Positions 27,076-35,708 of a DNA stretch of 64,000 bases are shown here, piece by piece. Where the stretch lies: the NCBI GenBank assembly GCA_038396585.1, contig CP121691.1, forward strand, positions 2,976,001 to 3,040,000, in the 5' to 3' direction. This DNA comes from Vallitaleaceae bacterium 9-2. GTDB lineage: Bacteria; Bacillota; Clostridia; Lachnospirales; Vallitaleaceae. Below the pieces are notes generated by a model. The model had not been told where the DNA came from and ran no database searches. It was given only the letters and a program-made list of their open reading frames with translations. The position numbers were made by a program, and so were the translations under genes. Each line of letters opens with the position of its first letter. The stretch's first letter is position 1.

Positions 27076-29642
27076 TCAAAATTGCAAATTTCGTTATTTT
27101 TTTTGCAGCAAATCAGCTGTTGTGTCTGAATATCAGAATATAACTCTAAGCTCTCAAATTCAACAACTTTAATCACTTCTGCCCATGCCTCATCCTCGAT
27201 AAACCGAGAAAGACGCTGATTCTTTTCACTGTTGATTAATGCAAGATTAACCTTGACACCTTTCATTCCATCAAATAATGCGCAATAAAAAATGTCTGAC
27301 TCAACAATATCTTGAAAAAAATGACTTCCATAGGATAACTCCGGCATAAGTCCTTCGATAGCCATCTCACACAAAACATCCATATAACATATGTCCTGAA
27401 ACTTAACCGGAACTCCCAGAGATGGCGTTGTTGTTCCCCAGCGTCCAGGGCCCATCAACATGACAACCTCTTCTTTTAAAGCTGTATTGAGTTTACCAAT
27501 CACTCTTGCGACCTGGTATTTGTCTTGCTGGGATAGAGCTAAATATTTATCCGGATCTATGTAAATTACCCATGCAATCGGAAGATAGACATTACCTCCC
27601 ATAAAATTACCTATACTTTGAAATAAACAGGACTGATCTTGAACCATTTTAGGCATTGCCACAGGTTCTCCAATAACTTTTGTCTGTAGCGGTCGACATT
27701 GAACAATATTAATCTGATAGTCTGTCGCCTGATTAAAATTCGCAGTAAATTCAATATCCACCGGATAATTATAGACATCTTCTATGACCGTCATCATATG
27801 TTGCATCGTCATCGCAAAACGTGTTTGATGAAACAACTGCTTTAAATCCAAGATATAGGGCTCTGGAATATTTTTCAAACCGGATTCTCGAATCCGACGC
27901 CGCACCTGTTGATCGACTCGAAAAAACAATGCGCTCTTCGTTCTAAAGTCCATGGTTTGTAACGATTCCATAGGAACCGTCATCAATTTGTTTTCTGAGA
28001 CAGATAACAAATCTACATAATGCTGAGAATATTTTTTTTCGTCTTCATAGTTCATCGGACTCATTTTATCCGGTTGATCTAGAGAGACAATCTTTGCATA
28101 ATCTCCTTCAATACGGTCAACAGCTCGCGTTCCCAAACCAAAGACAATCCTTAGCATGCCCGCATGAATATCCATATCCTTGTTCCACACATAGAGATTC
28201 GTTGAATGTCCAACGCCGGCAACATGAGGGAAAAAATAATCCCCATAAAAATCCCCTGATACTCGCTGAATCAAAATCGCCATCTGCTCATCTTCACGAT
28301 ATAATCCCCGTGTTTTTCTATATACCAAAGCACTTTCATTCATTGCACTGGCATATACTCGACGTACCGCATCCATAAAGGCGTCAAAACGTTCTTCCCT
28401 TGTCCCTTGATTTGCGCAAAAAACACTTTCGTATTTTCCCGCAAATGCATTACCAAAGTTATCTTCTTGTAGGGAGCTGGAGCGAAGAATGATCGGTGAT
28501 TGCCCAAAGTATTCAAGTAACTGGGTAAACTTCTCTTTGATATTATCCGGAAACTCTCCGTGCATTAACTTTTGCTTTAGCTCTTTTCCATAGCTATAGT
28601 AAAATTCATCTGTTTTTTGTTGGGTTCGAAGCTGCCACCATCCATTTTGTACAATATATGTATAAAATACATCTGATCCAAGGTAAAACGAATCATGAGA
28701 CTCTAATTGTCTGATCACTTCCGGTGCACATTCTTTTTCGATAATTTTACGTGCCAAGAGCATCCCTACACTTTTCCCGCCAATATATCCTGTTCCGATA
28801 GTCCTTGATTGAATCTCCAATATATCTTCAAGGCGCATATAGCGCTGGCACAACTGAAGCATTCTAGAGTCTTGTCCAATAATTTTTGCCATGAGGTGGT
28901 TACGAAGTGCCTGCTTATCTTGAGGCGAATCTTTAAGATGCTGTCTTGCTTCGTTAAAGATTGTGTCCCAATAATCCAAGCGCTCTCCACCAAAAGGAAT
29001 GGTTGAAAAAATCATGGATGCTTCAGCACTAGAGGTTATAGGCACCACCTTTTCCCCATCCACATGATGCGGGAAAAACATTGTCGGAGAATAGCGCTTC
29101 CATACTTTTAGCGGATGCACATAAAACTGCGCCTCAACTTGATAGGCATCTAAAAGCAGTTGAGTTGTCTCTCTAATGGTCGCAATGGTTGTAAACGTAT
29201 GGACATTGCGAATAAGCCCAAAATAGGCAACTGTATCCAGTTCATAGAGAAAGGGGCACGTTACATGAAAAAAGTTCCCAATCATCAAATCTGAATACCA
29301 ATTTTCCAACAGTTCCGTTAGTACATCAAAAACGTAAAACGTCTCCTTGCCTTCTTTTTCAATGATTCGATAGACATCCGTTGCAAAGCTTTCAAAGCCA
29401 CGCTCAGGATCCACTGTATAGCGTTTAACTTTTGCTATGCCTTCTTTAATCAATGGAGGGTGCGAACCAAAACGAACATAAACAAGCCTACGCTTGTCCT
29501 CAATGGCTTGATCCACAAAGGCTTTAACGACACGTTGATAGCTAGAAAATGTATCGACTTGCCATACCACATTATCTCCGATGCGCAACCCATCAATTGC
29601 TGTATCTAAGCCAAGAATACCTGTTTTAACGCGTGCACCCAT
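27072..29642 (-). CDS. PEP/pyruvate-binding (PPDK_N) protein with degenerate RecA/KaiC-like N-terminus
   Basis: An 856-residue cytoplasmic protein. Residues about 1-220 resemble a KaiC/RecA-type domain by layout (KTGILGLDTAIDGLRIGDNVVWQV), but the position of the Walker A loop reads GDNVVWQVDTFSSYQ, without GKT, so ATP hydrolysis there is doubtful. Residues about 290-700 match the ATP-grasp half of PEP synthase/PPDK: GYIGGKSVGMLLAR, ILRSSSLQEDNFGNAFAGKYESVF, VYASAMNESALVYRKTRGL and LIQRVSG. The phosphohistidine and PEP-binding domains of true PEP synthase are missing, so it cannot carry out the full reaction alone. The function is unknown. GGAGG precedes the start. Confidence 0.8.
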   Translation of the reverse strand: MGARVKTGILGLDTAIDGLRIGDNVVWQVDTFSSYQRVVKAFVDQAIEDKRRLVYVRFGSHPPLIKEGIAKVKRYTVDPERGFESFATDVYRIIEKEGKETFYVFDVLTELLENWYSDLMIGNFFHVTCPFLYELDTVAYFGLIRNVHTFTTIATIRETTQLLLDAYQVEAQFYVHPLKVWKRYSPTMFFPHHVDGEKVVPITSSAEASMIFSTIPFGGERLDYWDTIFNEARQHLKDSPQDKQALRNHLMAKIIGQDSRMLQLCQRYMRLEDILEIQSRTIGTGYIGGKSVGMLLARKIIEKECAPEVIRQLESHDSFYLGSDVFYTYIVQNGWWQLRTQQKTDEFYYSYGKELKQKLMHGEFPDNIKEKFTQLLEYFGQSPIILRSSSLQEDNFGNAFAGKYESVFCANQGTREERFDAFMDAVRRVYASAMNESALVYRKTRGLYREDEQMAILIQRVSGDFYGDYFFPHVAGVGHSTNLYVWNKDMDIHAGMLRIVFGLGTRAVDRIEGDYAKIVSLDQPDKMSPMNYEDEKKYSQHYVDLLSVSENKLMTVPMESLQTMDFRTKSALFFRVDQQVRRRIRESGLKNIPEPYILDLKQLFHQTRFAMTMQHMMTVIEDVYNYPVDIEFTANFNQATDYQINIVQCRPLQTKVIGEPVAMPKMVQDQSCLFQSIGNFMGGNVYLPIAWVIYIDPDKYLALSQQDKYQVARVIGKLNTALKEEVVMLMGPGRWGTTTPSLGVPVKFQDICYMDVLCEMAIEGLMPELSYGSHFFQDIVESDIFYCALFDGMKGVKVNLALINSEKNQRLSRFIEDEAWAEVIKVVEFESLELYSDIQTQQLICCKKNNEICNFD

Positions 29643-29692
29643 TCCATCGCCTCCTATACTTTTAATGTTCTACATACATCTAGTATACCACT

Positions 29693-30475
29693 TTAGTGCA
29701 TCTTGTGGCGATCTATGTCCCGATAGGCCAACATATAATTAATCCCCGAGACAATGATACCGCCTCCAATAAAGTTACCTATGGCAACCAGCAACAAATT
29801 ATAACTGATTTGCCCCATCGTAATATTCCCGCCAGCAAAATAGGCTACAAATAGATAATACATATTTGCAACCACGTGTTCTGTTCCACTAAGAACAAAC
29901 ACAGTAATCCCCAGCCAGACAACAACAACTTTTGCAATCTCTTCTCTACAGCTATAGGCTAGACACACACTGGTAGAAACAATTATATTACACAAAATAC
30001 TGCTCATCAATAATTCGCCCGGAGTCATGTGTACCTTGTGCAAGGCTTTTTCAAAAAACAACTGTAATGTTTCTTCGTTAAAGATTTGTGCACCGATGGA
30101 TAATTCTGCAATAAACACCGCCCCAATTAAATTAGCAAATAAAATAAGGCTAAGTATTCTAAGGGTTTTACTAAAATTTGTTCGTCGATCATAGACTGCA
30201 ATCATTACCATGCTGTCACTGGTAAATAACTCTGCCTGCATCAACAAAATGGCGATGATTCCCAGCGGGAAAACCAAGGCTCCTAAAAAAGCACCTAAGC
30301 CGGGATCATTAACAGATGCTGCCACTTTAAAATACCCAATTGCACCTATAGCAATATACATTCCTGCTAAAATACCTTGAATCAATAAAATTATAAACCG
30401 TTTATTTGATTTTGCTTTACTTTGTGTCAATATATATTCCGTCAACGCTTTTGGACCTGAATAGATTTTTGCCAT
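29693..30475 (-). CDS. Formate/nitrite transporter family channel
   Basis: A 260-residue six-helix FNT channel. Typical segments are GILAGMYIAIGAIGYF (first helix), GAFLGALVFPLGIIAILLMQAELFT, the NLIGAVF motif in helix three, and ICNIIVSTSVCLAY and GNFIGGGIIVSGINY later. FNT pentamers pass formate, nitrite, lactate or hydrosulfide. In a fermenting anaerobe formate export is most likely. I chose the ATG at 30475 (MAKIYSGPKAL), which has AGAGG six bases upstream; an ATG nine codons earlier lacks a ribosome site. Confidence 0.9.
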   Translation of the reverse strand: MAKIYSGPKALTEYILTQSKAKSNKRFIILLIQGILAGMYIAIGAIGYFKVAASVNDPGLGAFLGALVFPLGIIAILLMQAELFTSDSMVMIAVYDRRTNFSKTLRILSLILFANLIGAVFIAELSIGAQIFNEETLQLFFEKALHKVHMTPGELLMSSILCNIIVSTSVCLAYSCREEIAKVVVVWLGITVFVLSGTEHVVANMYYLFVAYFAGGNITMGQISYNLLLVAIGNFIGGGIIVSGINYMLAYRDIDRHKMH

Positions 30476-30505
30476 GACATACCTCTTCATTGTTTTTTGC
30501 ATACA

Positions 30506-30534
30506 TTATACCAAAAAATCAGCAATCCGTCATC
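30506..30534 (-). promoter_or_regulatory. Candidate FNT promoter within the preceding terminator
   Basis: On the minus strand ATGACG (30529-30534), 17 bases and a perfect TATAAT (30506-30511) form a promoter. It overlaps the hairpin that ends the mmsB transcript, so read-through and new initiation may compete. Confidence 0.5.
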
Positions 30535-30558
30535 TTTTGATGACAAATCACTGATTTG
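30514..30558 (-). terminator. Terminator after mmsB
   Basis: AAATCAG (30517-30523) pairs with CTGATTT (30552-30558), and GTCATC/GATGAC inside closes a TTTT loop. Six T follow on the minus strand. It ends the ChvE-MmsA-MmsB transcript. Confidence 0.8.
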
Positions 30559-30585
30559 AGTAAAATCTCTATTTTTTTTTGCCGA

Positions 30586-31764
30586 CTAGGCTTTTTTACT
30601 ATGCATATTACGTGTCTTCACATCAAAGACAACTGCTGCTACAAGAACAAGTCCACGGATAATATATTGATAAGATACACCTACATTCATGAGGTCCATT
30701 CCTTTTGTTAAGGACATCATAACAAGAGCACCAATAATTGATCCTGTTACCTTCCCAATACCTCCGGTCGTTGCTGTTCCACCAACAAATGCTCCAGCGA
30801 TAGCGTCAAGTTCAAATCCCATTCCTGCTGTTGGCGTTGCTGATTGAAGCCTTGCCGTAAACAAGATACCTGATAGCCCCGCCATCAGCCCCATCGAAGC
30901 AAAGACAATATAGGTTACAAACTTTACATTAATCCCTGATAACGCTGCTGCTTCGGGATTTCCTCCGACTGCATATATATGGCGTCCAAGGGTTGTGTTA
31001 TTGGTAATGAAGCTATAGACAAGCACAACGATGGCCACAATAACAGCTGTCCATGATAAGCCTTTAAAGCTTGCCAACTTCCAAATAAAGAACATAACAA
31101 CTGCTGCTACAATAAGTAGTTTTGCTATAAACGCCGGCAATGGAGCAACATGCAAATTATATGCCTGTTGTTTTCTTCGTGAGATAGTAGCCATTGTCGC
31201 AAAGACTAGTAAACCAACCACACCAATAATAATTGTTAAGACATGAAGTCCTTCTATGTTGGCAATATCTGGAATATATCCGTTTCCAATTGCATTAAAG
31301 CTATCGTTTGCCGTAAAAATCGTTGCACTGTTGGTCACACGAATAAGCATCCCACGAAACATAGTCATTGCTGCAAGTGTCGCTACAAATGCAGGTACTT
31401 TAAGATTGGCAACAAGTGTTCCTGTCCACCCGCCGATGATAATGGCTCCACCAAGCATTGTAATAATAATAACAAGCCAAATGGGTAAACCATATGTGGA
31501 TGTAAGTATGGCTGCAACAGCCCCAAGAAATCCACACACATAGCCTATAGATAAATCTATGTGTTGAATAATGATAACCAAAGTCACACCAACTGACAAT
31601 ACTGCAATATAACCTGTCATATCAATAAGATCCGACAACACTCTTGGGGTTAAGAATAACCCGTCTGTCAAACGTGTAAAAATAAGCATAATAAATCCTA
31701 ATGCAATATACATACCATAATCGCGTATATTCTCTTTAATTGCTTGTGTAATCGTATTTAACAT
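30586..31764 (-). CDS. mmsB: Multiple-monosaccharide ABC transporter permease
   Basis: A 392-residue CUT2 permease with about ten helices. The block NTTLGRHIYAVGGNPEAAALSGINVKFVTYIVFASMGLMAGLSGIL is the hallmark of RbsC/XylH-type permeases. Its length, greater than RbsC, and its pairing with a ChvE-like binding protein fit MmsB (GguB). It lies 12 bases after the ATPase gene and has GGAGG before the ATG. Known ChvE-MmsAB systems take up arabinose, xylose, galactose and glucose, which fits the surrounding pentose genes. Confidence 0.9.
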   Translation of the reverse strand: MLNTITQAIKENIRDYGMYIALGFIMLIFTRLTDGLFLTPRVLSDLIDMTGYIAVLSVGVTLVIIIQHIDLSIGYVCGFLGAVAAILTSTYGLPIWLVIIITMLGGAIIIGGWTGTLVANLKVPAFVATLAAMTMFRGMLIRVTNSATIFTANDSFNAIGNGYIPDIANIEGLHVLTIIIGVVGLLVFATMATISRRKQQAYNLHVAPLPAFIAKLLIVAAVVMFFIWKLASFKGLSWTAVIVAIVVLVYSFITNNTTLGRHIYAVGGNPEAAALSGINVKFVTYIVFASMGLMAGLSGILFTARLQSATPTAGMGFELDAIAGAFVGGTATTGGIGKVTGSIIGALVMMSLTKGMDLMNVGVSYQYIIRGLVLVAAVVFDVKTRNMHSKKA

Positions 31765-31776
31765 ATTCTAATCCTC

Positions 31777-33297
31777 CTAAACCGTTGCCATTTCCATGAT
31801 TTTTTCTTGTGAAGCTTCCGTAATATCCAACTCACCTGTCAAACGGCCTTCAGCCATAACATATATTCGATCACTCATGCCAAGTACTTCCGGCAATTCA
31901 GAAGAAATCATTATAACGCTTAGACCTTGAGCAACAAGTTCATTCATAATGGTATATATCTCATATTTTGCTCCCACATCAATTCCTCGAGTTGGTTCAT
32001 CAAGGATTAAAATGTTGGGCTCAACAAACAACCACTTAGCCAGTGCTACTTTTTGTTGGTTTCCTCCACTTAAATTACGAACTTTTTGTTCAATGGACGG
32101 GGTTTTTATGTTCATGGATTCACGATACTTTTCTGCAATTTGAATCTCACTACGCTTATTCACAACTGTTGCTTTAGAAATCGCTTTTAGATTTGCGACG
32201 GTAATGTTTTGCTTAATATCTTGCATCAAGATAAGGCCATTGCCTTTTCTATCTTCTGATACATAAGCCAAACCATGATTAATCGCTTGTTTAGGTTGAG
32301 TTAGCTTCACCTGCTGTCCTTTGATATACATATCACCGGTTATGAGATAGTTTTTTGAATTGCCAAATAAACTGTGGGCAAATTCTGTACGTCCAGCCCC
32401 CATCAGCCCAGCAATACCTACAATTTCACCTTTACGCACCTTAAAATCCGCTTTTTTAACTACATGACGTCCTAATTTACGGTCAAAGGCTGACCATTGT
32501 TTGACTTCCAGCTGAACATCTCCAATGTTTTTTTCATCGCGTTTAGGAAAAATATCATTAATCTCGCGTCCAACCATATATTTAATAATATCACGTTCAT
32601 TAACTTCACCTTTATCTGCACTTAATGAACAGATTGTTTTTCCATCACGTAATACCGTGACTGTGTCTGCCACAGCAATAACTTCTTTTAATTTATGGGA
32701 AATCATTATAGAAGTTATCCCTTGTTGTTTTAGATCTTTGAGTAACTCCAATAAATTCTCACTATCGTCTTCATTAAGCGCTGCTGTCGGTTCATCAAGA
32801 ATTAACAGTTTGACATCTTTGCTAAGCGCTTTTGCTATCTCAACAAGTTGTTGTACGCCAACACCTAGGTCAATAATTTTTGTCGCCGGATGCACATTTT
32901 TCACTTTGACTTTTTCCAACATTTTTGACGCCTCTGCCCGCGTCGCATTCCAACGAATAATTCCTTTTTTATGGATTTCATGACCCATAAAAATATTTTC
33001 ATATACGGATAAGTCAGGAATCAAAGCCAACTCCTGATAAATAATGGCGATTCCTTTTTTTTCACTATCACTAATGTTTGCAAACTTTTGCACTTCATCT
33101 TCGTACAATATATCCCCTGAATAATCTCCGAAAGGATACACTCCACTAAGCACTTTCATTAATGTTGATTTTCCTGCTCCATTTTCCCCAACCAAACAAT
33201 GGATTTCACCTTTTTCCACTGCAAAATTAACATTATCCAAAGCTTTTACCCCTGGAAATTCTTTGGTTATATTTCGCATTTCTAATATATTTGCCAT
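31777..33297 (-). CDS. mmsA: Multiple-monosaccharide ABC transporter ATP-binding protein
   Basis: A 506-residue double ATPase of the CUT2 class. The first cassette has [16 protein letters not shown] (Walker A), a signature-region [12 protein letters not shown] and [12 protein letters not shown] (Walker B). The second starts at about residue 265 and shows the usual altered Walker A ([16 protein letters not shown]), [16 protein letters not shown] and [15 protein letters not shown]. It powers the mmsB permease. The ATG at 33297 ([21 protein letters not shown]) follows AGGAGC; the frame extends nine codons further without support. Confidence 0.94.
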   Translation of the reverse strand: MANILEMRNITKEFPGVKALDNVNFAVEKGEIHCLVGENGAGKSTLMKVLSGVYPFGDYSGDILYEDEVQKFANISDSEKKGIAIIYQELALIPDLSVYENIFMGHEIHKKGIIRWNATRAEASKMLEKVKVKNVHPATKIIDLGVGVQQLVEIAKALSKDVKLLILDEPTAALNEDDSENLLELLKDLKQQGITSIMISHKLKEVIAVADTVTVLRDGKTICSLSADKGEVNERDIIKYMVGREINDIFPKRDEKNIGDVQLEVKQWSAFDRKLGRHVVKKADFKVRKGEIVGIAGLMGAGRTEFAHSLFGNSKNYLITGDMYIKGQQVKLTQPKQAINHGLAYVSEDRKGNGLILMQDIKQNITVANLKAISKATVVNKRSEIQIAEKYRESMNIKTPSIEQKVRNLSGGNQQKVALAKWLFVEPNILILDEPTRGIDVGAKYEIYTIMNELVAQGLSVIMISSELPEVLGMSDRIYVMAEGRLTGELDITEASQEKIMEMATV

Positions 33298-33382
33298 ACA
33301 CAAGCTCCTATCAACTACAATCAAAATTTATAATAGTGATGGGCCAAAGCCCACCACTACTACTATCAAATTCTACGATTTC

Positions 33383-34576
33383 TTATAATCCACTAAATTC
33401 AGAAGAATCATAATATCCTGATCCGATAATTGTATCTGCAACATTATCTTGTGTTACTGTAATTACAGGAATATCCATTGCTGGTACAACGGTTGCGCCA
33501 TTGTCATACTCACCGTTTGTTTTAATTGCATTGCCTTCTAAAACTTCTGTTGCTGTTAAAATTGCACCGTTTACAAGGTCTCTAACGTCTTTAAGTACCG
33601 TCATGCTTTGTTTTCCGTCAATAACATATTGTACTGAAGGAATCTCAGCATCTTGTCCTGTAATATAAATTTCAACACCATCTTCTTTTGCAAATTGGTC
33701 ATAGATTGAACGTGCTGTTCCATCGTTTGGTGCTAAAATATATGTTTTTCCTGTTGGAGGTGCTGCAGTTATGTGTGATTGGGCTTTAGATAAAGCTACT
33801 TCTGGTTTCCAGTCTGTTGTAACTTGTTCAATTATTTCGCCCATTTCTTCACGTGTTAACATTGCTTTGTCTTTGTATTCAACTGCTTTGGTTGAGTTCA
33901 TAACTTCAAATGTTCCATCAGCAATTTTTGGTTGCAATTTATTCCATGCACCTTCAAAGAATAAAAAGGCATTATTATCTGTTGCCGCACCTGCATATAA
34001 GTATAATGCATTGCCAGTTGTTCCATCTTCTAATTGATCTAATAAATATTGACCTTGTGCTTCCCCAACATTTACAGAGTTAAATGTAATGTAATAGTCA
34101 ACCGCCTCTGTATTGGTTACTAAACGGTCATAAGAAATTACAGTAATCCCTTCTTCTTTTGCCGCTTGAACCGCTGCTGCTGCCGCATCTCCATCTTGTG
34201 GTGTAAGAATCAACACTTTAATTCCTTTAGCGATTAATGTTTCAACATTTTGTTTTTCTTTGGCTGAATCCCCTTGGCTAAAAAGTACTTCTACATTATA
34301 GTTTGTTTTTTCAATCGCTGCTAAAAATCTCGCTTCATCTTGTACCCATCTTGGTTCTTCTTTTGTTGGTAATACAATACCGATATCAACGCTACCGTCT
34401 GAGGAATCTTCTTGTTCCATCGTATCGTCTGCTGTATCATCTGTCATGTCTTGTGACTCATCCGTCATGTTGGAATCTGTGTCTGTGTCTTGTGGCTCAT
34501 CACTTCCACAGCCTACAAATGCAAGTACACTAAGTACAAGTGTTAACGCAAGTAATACAGATACTAATTTTTTCAT
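33383..34576 (-). CDS. chvE: ChvE-like multiple-monosaccharide binding lipoprotein
   Basis: A 397-residue sugar-binding protein. The signal MKKLVSVLLALTLVLSVLAFVGC ends in a cysteine lipobox, followed by an acidic Asp/Thr-rich linker to about residue 65. The mature domain closely follows ChvE: GIVLPTKEEPRWVQDEARFL, VLILTPQDGDAAAAAVQAAKEEGITVISYDRL, GAATDNNAFLFFEGA and GQDAEIPSVQYVIDGKQSMTVLKDVR. It feeds sugar to MmsA/MmsB, 85 bases downstream. Expression is likely controlled by the sensor operon at 38434-43576. Confidence 0.92.
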   Translation of the reverse strand: MKKLVSVLLALTLVLSVLAFVGCGSDEPQDTDTDSNMTDESQDMTDDTADDTMEQEDSSDGSVDIGIVLPTKEEPRWVQDEARFLAAIEKTNYNVEVLFSQGDSAKEKQNVETLIAKGIKVLILTPQDGDAAAAAVQAAKEEGITVISYDRLVTNTEAVDYYITFNSVNVGEAQGQYLLDQLEDGTTGNALYLYAGAATDNNAFLFFEGAWNKLQPKIADGTFEVMNSTKAVEYKDKAMLTREEMGEIIEQVTTDWKPEVALSKAQSHITAAPPTGKTYILAPNDGTARSIYDQFAKEDGVEIYITGQDAEIPSVQYVIDGKQSMTVLKDVRDLVNGAILTATEVLEGNAIKTNGEYDNGATVVPAMDIPVITVTQDNVADTIIGSGYYDSSEFSGL

Positions 34577-34615
34577 ATTCTACCTCCACTTATCATATAG
34601 ATTGTTATGTTCCCC

Positions 34616-34642
34616 CAGTGTTGAGCACAACGTCTAACACTG
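34616..34642 (-). promoter_or_regulatory. Inverted repeat in chvE promoter region
   Basis: CAGTGTT (34616-34622) and AACACTG (34636-34642) form a 7-base inverted repeat 40-65 bases before chvE, just after the upstream terminator. A weak promoter (TTGTGC, 17 bases, TAACAA) overlaps it. It may bind the YesN-type regulator at 39492, which is inference. Confidence 0.4.
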
Positions 34643-34654
34643 TTAAGTTCATTA

Positions 34655-34693
34655 TAAAAAAAAAGAGACTATATAACCATGACTGTGTCTCTT
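34655..34693 (-). terminator. Terminator after MBL hydrolase gene
   Basis: AAGAGAC (34663-34669) pairs with GTCTCTT (34687-34693); more than eight T follow on the minus strand. The remaining bases to 34790 show nothing else. Confidence 0.85.
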
Positions 34694-34789
34694 AAATGCC
34701 ATGACTATTTTAATCTCTTCAATAATTTTTGAATTGCTATCTGTATTTTTTTAATACTAAATTTGTGCTAACTAGACTTTACGCTTTTT

Positions 34790-35686
34790 CTAACAACGCG
34801 CATATTTTACAAACCCATCATCAACAATCTGCTTAATTCGACCGGTCTCATGAAGATATTCCACATAACAACGTAACATTCGAAATACGACGTTATATTT
34901 ATAAACCGTGGATATATGTATATCATAAGCCTTTACAACTGCCTTTAATATATCTTCCATGGTCATATCCTTTGTAATTAGACCATATACATTTTCTGCC
35001 TTTGTCTTATAAAAATCAATGTTTTGTTCAATTAAACCACTGATGTCTTGATATACCTTTTTATGGGTCACAATATAATAAGAGCACTTTAGATTTTTCA
35101 AGGCTTGTTTGCTTTGAAGGTCTTGTTCAAGAACAAAAGAAAATGGCAACTTATACCCTTCCATGACTTCCTTAGATATCAATGCATCCGCTAGATAAGC
35201 GACATCATCTGGTGTAATCACACAGGTTAATGCCATACTATGACCAGGCGCTGGAAACAACTTAAACTTCACCCCATTTAAATACACACTTTGCTGTTCT
35301 TTAAACAAATGGATATCCGTCTCACAAACCATATACCCATAATGCGCTTTGATATCTGATAATGACTGAGTTTGGGTATTATAATACATCTTTAAGTTCA
35401 TAAGGGAGCTACAGTTATTCGCCTCTTCTTTTGGCATAGCGATGACACATCCATACTTTTCTTTAAGTTTTGCATTATTACCTATGTGATCTGCATGAGC
35501 ATGGGTTCCTATAATTGCCACCGGTTTTAAGTGATGGGTTTCAAATACTTGAATGATTCCCTCCAATTCATCGGGCCACCCTGTATCAATCATGATGATC
35601 TCTGTTTCATTGATTTTATAAAAAGCCAAATAGGACATGCCTGTATCAATGATATATGTATTACCTTTTATTTTTTTTACGTCCAT
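34790..35686 (-). CDS. MBL-fold metallohydrolase
   Basis: A 298-residue metallo-beta-lactamase-fold protein. The zinc motif THAHADHIG (HxHxDH) is intact, the next ligand is in FPAPGHSMALTCVITPD, and VAYLADALIS supplies the bridging aspartate. A helical C-terminal part (about residues 215-298) follows. The family includes hydrolases of many small molecules and nothing shows the substrate here. It lies 22 bases after the large glycosidase-like lipoprotein gene, so they may be co-transcribed, though no shared pathway is obvious. Confidence 0.87.
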   Translation of the reverse strand: MDVKKIKGNTYIIDTGMSYLAFYKINETEIIMIDTGWPDELEGIIQVFETHHLKPVAIIGTHAHADHIGNNAKLKEKYGCVIAMPKEEANNCSSLMNLKMYYNTQTQSLSDIKAHYGYMVCETDIHLFKEQQSVYLNGVKFKLFPAPGHSMALTCVITPDDVAYLADALISKEVMEGYKLPFSFVLEQDLQSKQALKNLKCSYYIVTHKKVYQDISGLIEQNIDFYKTKAENVYGLITKDMTMEDILKAVVKAYDIHISTVYKYNVVFRMLRCYVEYLHETGRIKQIVDDGFVKYARC

Positions 35687-35708
35687 TCAAAACTCCTTAT
35701 TTTTAGTA

